A stretch of 64,000 nt of DNA. Source: Rhodococcus sp. IEGM 1409 (GTDB lineage Bacteria; Actinomycetota; Actinomycetes; Mycobacteriales; Mycobacteriaceae). The DNA lies in assembly GCF_030056735.1 (NCBI RefSeq), contig NZ_JASHKN010000007.1, forward strand, positions 259,891 to 323,890, written 5' to 3'. The position numbers and the translations under genes are program-made. The notes beneath the pieces are model-generated. The model did no database searches, was not told where the DNA came from, and was given only the letters and a program-made list of their open reading frames with translations. Below are positions 60,744 to 64,000 of the stretch, one piece after another. How positions within the stretch are numbered: position 1 is the stretch's first letter; every line of letters begins with the position of its first letter.

Positions 60744-61997
60744 GTGATTGACCTCAAGTTTCTCCGTGAGAACCCCGAAATCGTCCGCGAGTCGCAGCGC
60801 ACCCGTGGAGAAGATCCAGGACTGGTCGATGCTCTGCTCGAAGCCGACGCGTCCCGACGCGCTGCCGTCCTGACCGGAGACAACCTTCGCGCAGAGCAGA
60901 AGGCCTTCGGCAAGAAGGTCGGACAGGCATCTCCGGAGGAGCGTCCCGCGCTGCTCGAGGGTTCCAAGGAACTGGCAGCAAAGGTCAAGGAAGCCGAGGC
61001 CGCGCAACACGAGGCGCAGGCCGCGCTCGACGCCGCACACCGCGCGATTTCCAACGTCGTGCAAGAAGGTGCGCCGGCCGGTGGCGAGGACGATTACATC
61101 GTGCTCGAGCACGTCGGTGAGATTCCGAAGTTCGACTTCGAGCCGAAGGATCACCTCGAGTTGGGTGAGTCGCTCGGCCTGATCGACATGGAACGCGGCG
61201 CCAAGGTTTCTGGTTCACGCTTCTACTTCATGACCGGCTATGGGGCCATGCTCCAGCTTGGACTGCTGCAGTTGGCAGCGCAGAAGGCGATTGCCAACGG
61301 ATTCACGATGATGATTCCGCCCGTCCTCGTACGCCCGGAAATCATGGCGGGTACCGGCTTCCTCGGCGCTCACTCCGACGAGATCTACCACCTGCAGGAT
61401 GACGACCTGTACCTCGTCGGAACTTCCGAGGTGCCGATGGCCGGCTACCACTCGGGCGAGATCCTCGAACTGAACGAAGGCCCGAAGCGCTACGCCGGTT
61501 GGTCCTCGTGCTTCCGCCGCGAGGCCGGCAGCTACGGCAAGGACACCCGCGGCATCATCCGTGTCCATCAGTTCGACAAGGTCGAGATGTTCACGTACTG
61601 CCGTCCCGAGGATGCCGACGCCGAACACCAGCGTCTCCTCGGTTGGGAGCGAGACATGTTGGCCGCCATCGACGTTCCGTACCGCGTGATCGACGTCGCC
61701 GGCGGAGATCTCGGTTCTTCGGCCGCACGTAAGTTCGACTGCGAGGCGTGGGTTCCGACGCAGGGCACATACCGCGAGCTGACATCGACGTCCAACTGCA
61801 CCACCTTCCAGGCCCGTCGCCTCGGAGTTCGGTACCGCGACGAGAACGGCAAGCCGCAGACGGCTGCCACTCTCAACGGAACCTTGGCTACGACGCGCTG
61901 GATCGTGTCGATTCTCGAGAACCATCAGCAGGCCGACGGCTCGGTGCGAGTGCCCGAGGCATTGGTGCCGTTTGTCGGCACGGATGTGCTTCGCTGA
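60744..61997 (+). CDS. serS: Seryl-tRNA synthetase
   Basis: 417 aa from GTG 60744. An N-terminal coiled-coil arm (about 30-105, charged [20 protein letters not shown] onward) binds tRNA-Ser. The class II core has motif 2 [25 protein letters not shown], and motif 3 near the C-terminus ([19 protein letters not shown]). It charges tRNA-Ser and tRNA-Sec with serine. It ends at a strong terminator. No tRNA gene is adjacent. Confidence 0.97.
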   Translation: MIDLKFLRENPEIVRESQRTRGEDPGLVDALLEADASRRAAVLTGDNLRAEQKAFGKKVGQASPEERPALLEGSKELAAKVKEAEAAQHEAQAALDAAHRAISNVVQEGAPAGGEDDYIVLEHVGEIPKFDFEPKDHLELGESLGLIDMERGAKVSGSRFYFMTGYGAMLQLGLLQLAAQKAIANGFTMMIPPVLVRPEIMAGTGFLGAHSDEIYHLQDDDLYLVGTSEVPMAGYHSGEILELNEGPKRYAGWSSCFRREAGSYGKDTRGIIRVHQFDKVEMFTYCRPEDADAEHQRLLGWERDMLAAIDVPYRVIDVAGGDLGSSAARKFDCEAWVPTQGTYRELTSTSNCTTFQARRLGVRYRDENGKPQTAATLNGTLATTRWIVSILENHQQADGSVRVPEALVPFVGTDVLR

Positions 61998-62013
61998 CAC
62001 GCTGAACCAACAC

Positions 62014-62050
62014 AATCAGGGCCGCGACGGACTCCGTCGCGGCCCTGATT
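62014..62050 (+). terminator. Strong terminator hairpin after serS
   Basis: AATCAGGGCCGCGACGG (62014-62030) pairs perfectly with CCGTCGCGGCCCTGATT (62034-62050), a 17-bp stem with a 3-base loop. Confidence 0.9.
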
Positions 62051-62261
62051 CGTACTTTCGTACTGGTAGGTTTGGAACTTTTTCTGAACTGACGGAGAAT
62101 CAACTTTTTCCCGACGATTGACGAATTGACCACCAAAAGCGTTGTCGATGGGCTGCTTTGGCGATAGTTTTGCGTTCAATCGGGTTTCTATACCCAGCTT
62201 TTACATCCCCCGTCAGGTGATGTGAGGGTGAGTCCGGGGTGAATTGGACAAGCGTCTTGCC

Positions 62262-62287
62262 AAAAGTAGTACACGTACTAGTTTTTT
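62262..62287 (+). promoter_or_regulatory. Hairpin with T-tract upstream of the Ig-like repeat gene
   Basis: In the 364-bp gene-free stretch 61998-62361, AAAAGTAGTAC (62262-62272) pairs with GTACTAGTTTT (62275-62285) with one mismatch, followed by more T. TAGTAC-AC-GTACTA is a perfect core. It may be an operator or an intrinsic terminator/attenuator. A possible -35 TTGGAC lies at 62244-62249. Nothing else is clear in this stretch besides the serS terminator. Confidence 0.45.
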
Positions 62288-62361
62288 CGTTATGTTGTGA
62301 CGGCGCGCACACGTTTTGTCCGAATCCACTGCTCATGTTTGCCCTTCCGAAGGAAGTGCCC

Positions 62362-64000
62362 ATGCCCCAAATCTCTCAGTTGCGGCGATTCGCCGTGCCC
62401 ATAACCGGAACCGCCATGGTCGCCGGAATGCTGCTGGTCGGCACGCCCGCGTCAGCGGCTGTCTCGACCACCGGTTTCAAAACAGCGTGCGTTGCCGGAT
62501 CGATCATCGGAGACGTCCACAAGGTCACCGACAACCTCATCACGGTCGACGCCCCGGCGTCTGTCCAGCCCGGCGAGACTTTCACCTACCGAATTCAGAC
62601 GAGCGGAACGTCGTATCCGGACAAGGACTCCGGAGCGACTACCACCAACCTGTCACGTCTGAAAATCGACTACGCCATACCGAGCAATGCGACGTACGTT
62701 TCCGCTACCGTCGTCGCAGGTACCTCCGTCGGACTCGACAGCGTTGCACCGAACGTTCTCAGGGTCAACGATTCCGGCAATGTCGACGGCAGTGGCGGGA
62801 TCCTGCGGTTGTCAGGAAACAACCAGGTGATCGGCAACAGTCCGACGACGAGCACGAACTCGGAGGGCGGAATTCGAGTACCGAAGTCCAAGAAGAACCT
62901 CGATGGATCGACAAATAGCAACGGAGACACCTGGTTCCGGCTTCCCGCAGTCGACGTGACCATGGTCGCGGGTGCGACGGGAGTGATCCAACCGAAGGTG
63001 AGGACCGCGGGTACGGCCGGCAACCTCGGTGCCAGCGAGAACTTCAGCACTCAGCTCGCAAAGGCGAGTTTCCTGGGTACGCAGTGGGCGCCGACCCGTT
63101 GCTCACCCCGCGAGAACAAGGACACCACACCGCTCAATGCCGGCGCGGGTCCGCTCGCGACAATCAGCATCGCTTCGGCCCCGGTCGATGTGGAGACGAC
63201 GACGTCGTTGTCGGTTCCGGCTACGGCGATCACGGGTGCTGCGGTTGATTTGACGGCGACGGTGGCTCCGAACTCTGCGGTGGGCACTGTGCAGTTCAAG
63301 TCGAATGGTGTGGCGATCGGTGGCCCGGTGACTGTTTCCGGTGGGTCTGCCGTTCTGTCGCATTCATTTGATGTTGCTGGTGCGCAGAGTGTTACGGCTG
63401 ATTTCACTGCTGGCGCTGGGTTTGTGAGTTCGTCGGCGTCGGCGCAGACGGTGACGGTGTCGGATCCGGCTCCGGTGGATGTGGAGACGACGACGTCGTT
63501 GTCGGTTCCGGCTACGGCGGTTACGGGTGCGGCGGTTGATTTGACGGCGACGGTGGCTCCGAGCTCTGCTGTGGGTTCGGTGCAGTTCAAGTCGAACGGT
63601 GCGGCGATCGGTTCCCCGGTGACCGTGTCTTCGGGTGTTGCGACATTGAGCCATGCGTTCGATGTTGCTGGTGTGCAGAGCATTACGGCTGATTTCACCG
63701 CTGGCGCTGGGTTTGTGAGTTCCTCGGCATCGGTTCAGACGGTGACGGTCTCTGATCCGGCTCCGGTCGATGTCGAGACCACGACGACGTTGTCGGTTCC
63801 GGCTACGGCGGTTACGGGTGCTGCGGTTGATTTGACGGCGACGGTTGCTCCCTCGAACGCGGTGGGTTCGGTGCAGTTCAAGTCGAACGGTGCGGCGATC
63901 GGTTCCCCGGTGACGGTGTCTTCGGGTGTTGCGACTCTGTCGCATGCGTTCGATGTTGCTGGTGCGCAGAGCGTTACGGCTGATTTCACTGCTGGCGCTG
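62362..64000 (+). CDS. Secreted protein with near-identical Ig-like (Big_3_5-type) repeats, 3' end outside window
   Basis: From ATG 62362 (GGAAG seven bases upstream) the frame is open to the window edge, at least 546 codons. A signal peptide ends near PASA (residue 33). An N-terminal domain of about 240 residues follows (VDAPASVQPGETFTYRIQTS). From codon 274 it becomes 97-aa Ig-like repeats, each with SVPATAVTGAAVDLTATVAP, VGSVQFKSNG and ADFTAGAGFVSSSAS. The first repeat is complete, the second complete, the third cut by the edge. Such proteins are surface adhesin or filament-like. The anchor, if any, is outside. Confidence 0.85.
   Translation, partial: MPQISQLRRFAVPITGTAMVAGMLLVGTPASAAVSTTGFKTACVAGSIIGDVHKVTDNLITVDAPASVQPGETFTYRIQTSGTSYPDKDSGATTTNLSRLKIDYAIPSNATYVSATVVAGTSVGLDSVAPNVLRVNDSGNVDGSGGILRLSGNNQVIGNSPTTSTNSEGGIRVPKSKKNLDGSTNSNGDTWFRLPAVDVTMVAGATGVIQPKVRTAGTAGNLGASENFSTQLAKASFLGTQWAPTRCSPRENKDTTPLNAGAGPLATISIASAPVDVETTTSLSVPATAITGAAVDLTATVAPNSAVGTVQFKSNGVAIGGPVTVSGGSAVLSHSFDVAGAQSVTADFTAGAGFVSSSASAQTVTVSDPAPVDVETTTSLSVPATAVTGAAVDLTATVAPSSAVGSVQFKSNGAAIGSPVTVSSGVATLSHAFDVAGVQSITADFTAGAGFVSSSASVQTVTVSDPAPVDVETTTTLSVPATAVTGAAVDLTATVAPSNAVGSVQFKSNGAAIGSPVTVSSGVATLSHAFDVAGAQSVTADFTAGA
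63181..64000 (+). repeat. 291-bp tandem repeats coding Ig-like domains
   Basis: Units begin at 63181, 63472 and 63763 (CCGGTCGATGT-like starts), each 291 bp or 97 codons. The third is cut at 64000. Nucleotide identity is very high and rises between units 2 and 3, suggesting recent duplication or gene conversion. The array continues beyond the window. Confidence 0.9.

Noticed and set aside
61998..62361. tRNA gene next to serS
   Set aside because: No cloverleaf or GTTCGA-type T-loop arrangement seen; the region holds a terminator and a short hairpin.
63051..63989. Long antisense open frames across the Ig-like repeats
   Set aside because: They mirror the repeat codons; the plus-strand frame has signal peptide, domains and ribosome site.
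63181..64000. CRISPR-like array
   Set aside because: Repeats are 291 bp, coding and without spacers.

Overview
The window looks like a chromosomal segment of a mycolic-acid actinomycete, most likely a Rhodococcus of the R. erythropolis/qingshengii type. I infer this from the high-GC coding sequence, frequent GTG starts, an Stf0-type trehalose sulfotransferase, PE/PPE/EspG genes, an IdeR-type iron box and a mycobacterial-type SOS box. From about 42 kb to 62 kb the gene order recalls M. tuberculosis Rv3834c-Rv3843c (serS, Rv3835, Rv3836, phosphoglycerate mutase, pheA, Rv3839, LCP protein, bfrB, glpQ1, Rv3843c). sodA lies further left. This synteny is from memory, not from a search.

Layout. 0-4 kb: sulfur activation and sulfation (sulfatase 3' end, cysNC, cysD, stf0). 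4-7.4 kb: copper-type operon (copD, copC, ycnI, membrane protein, DUF6474). 7.4-16 kb: RecB-like nuclease, a GGDEF/EAL gene broken by two frameshifts, an HSD10-type SDR, a two-gene unknown operon, a DUF222/HNH gene with an SOS box over its start, GNAT and TetR genes. 16-22.3 kb: a five-gene beta-oxidation-like operon (thiolase, SRPBCC, MaoC hydratase, SDR, double acyl-CoA dehydrogenase), divergent from the TetR gene. 22-30 kb: amidase, a 52-aa small protein, a fatty-acid-hydroxylase-family membrane protein with a FadR-type regulator, a siderophore-binding-protein remnant, an M20 hydrolase/MFS pair with a double AsnC-type regulator, and a UPF0016 transporter behind a yybP-ykoY-type manganese riboswitch. 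30-42 kb: DUF1254 protein, HdeD, AI-2E family protein, YhgE-like protein, sodA, acyltransferase, msrA, Rv1733c-like protein, LLM oxidoreductase and a polytopic membrane protein.

42-54 kb: a DnaA-box cluster, DUF4328, GDPD, DUF5926, hydrolase, two ferritins around a CDF metal exporter, lipoprotein, LCP protein, CPBP protease, iron-box-controlled DUF2470 protein, pheA and a phosphatase. 54-62 kb: an OafA-type acyltransferase, an EspG/PPE/PE triad set between otherwise conserved genes, a minimal zincin, a septum-formation-like protein, ankyrin protein and serS. The window ends inside a secreted protein with nearly identical 97-residue Ig-like repeats.

Themes: metal and oxidative homeostasis (copper, Mn riboswitch, ferritins, CDF, iron box, sodA, msrA), cell-envelope chemistry (Stf0, LCP, acyltransferases, PE/PPE) and lipid catabolism. 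No rRNA, tRNA, CRISPR array, phage or IS element was recognised. Three convergent gene pairs end on one shared CTAG tetranucleotide.
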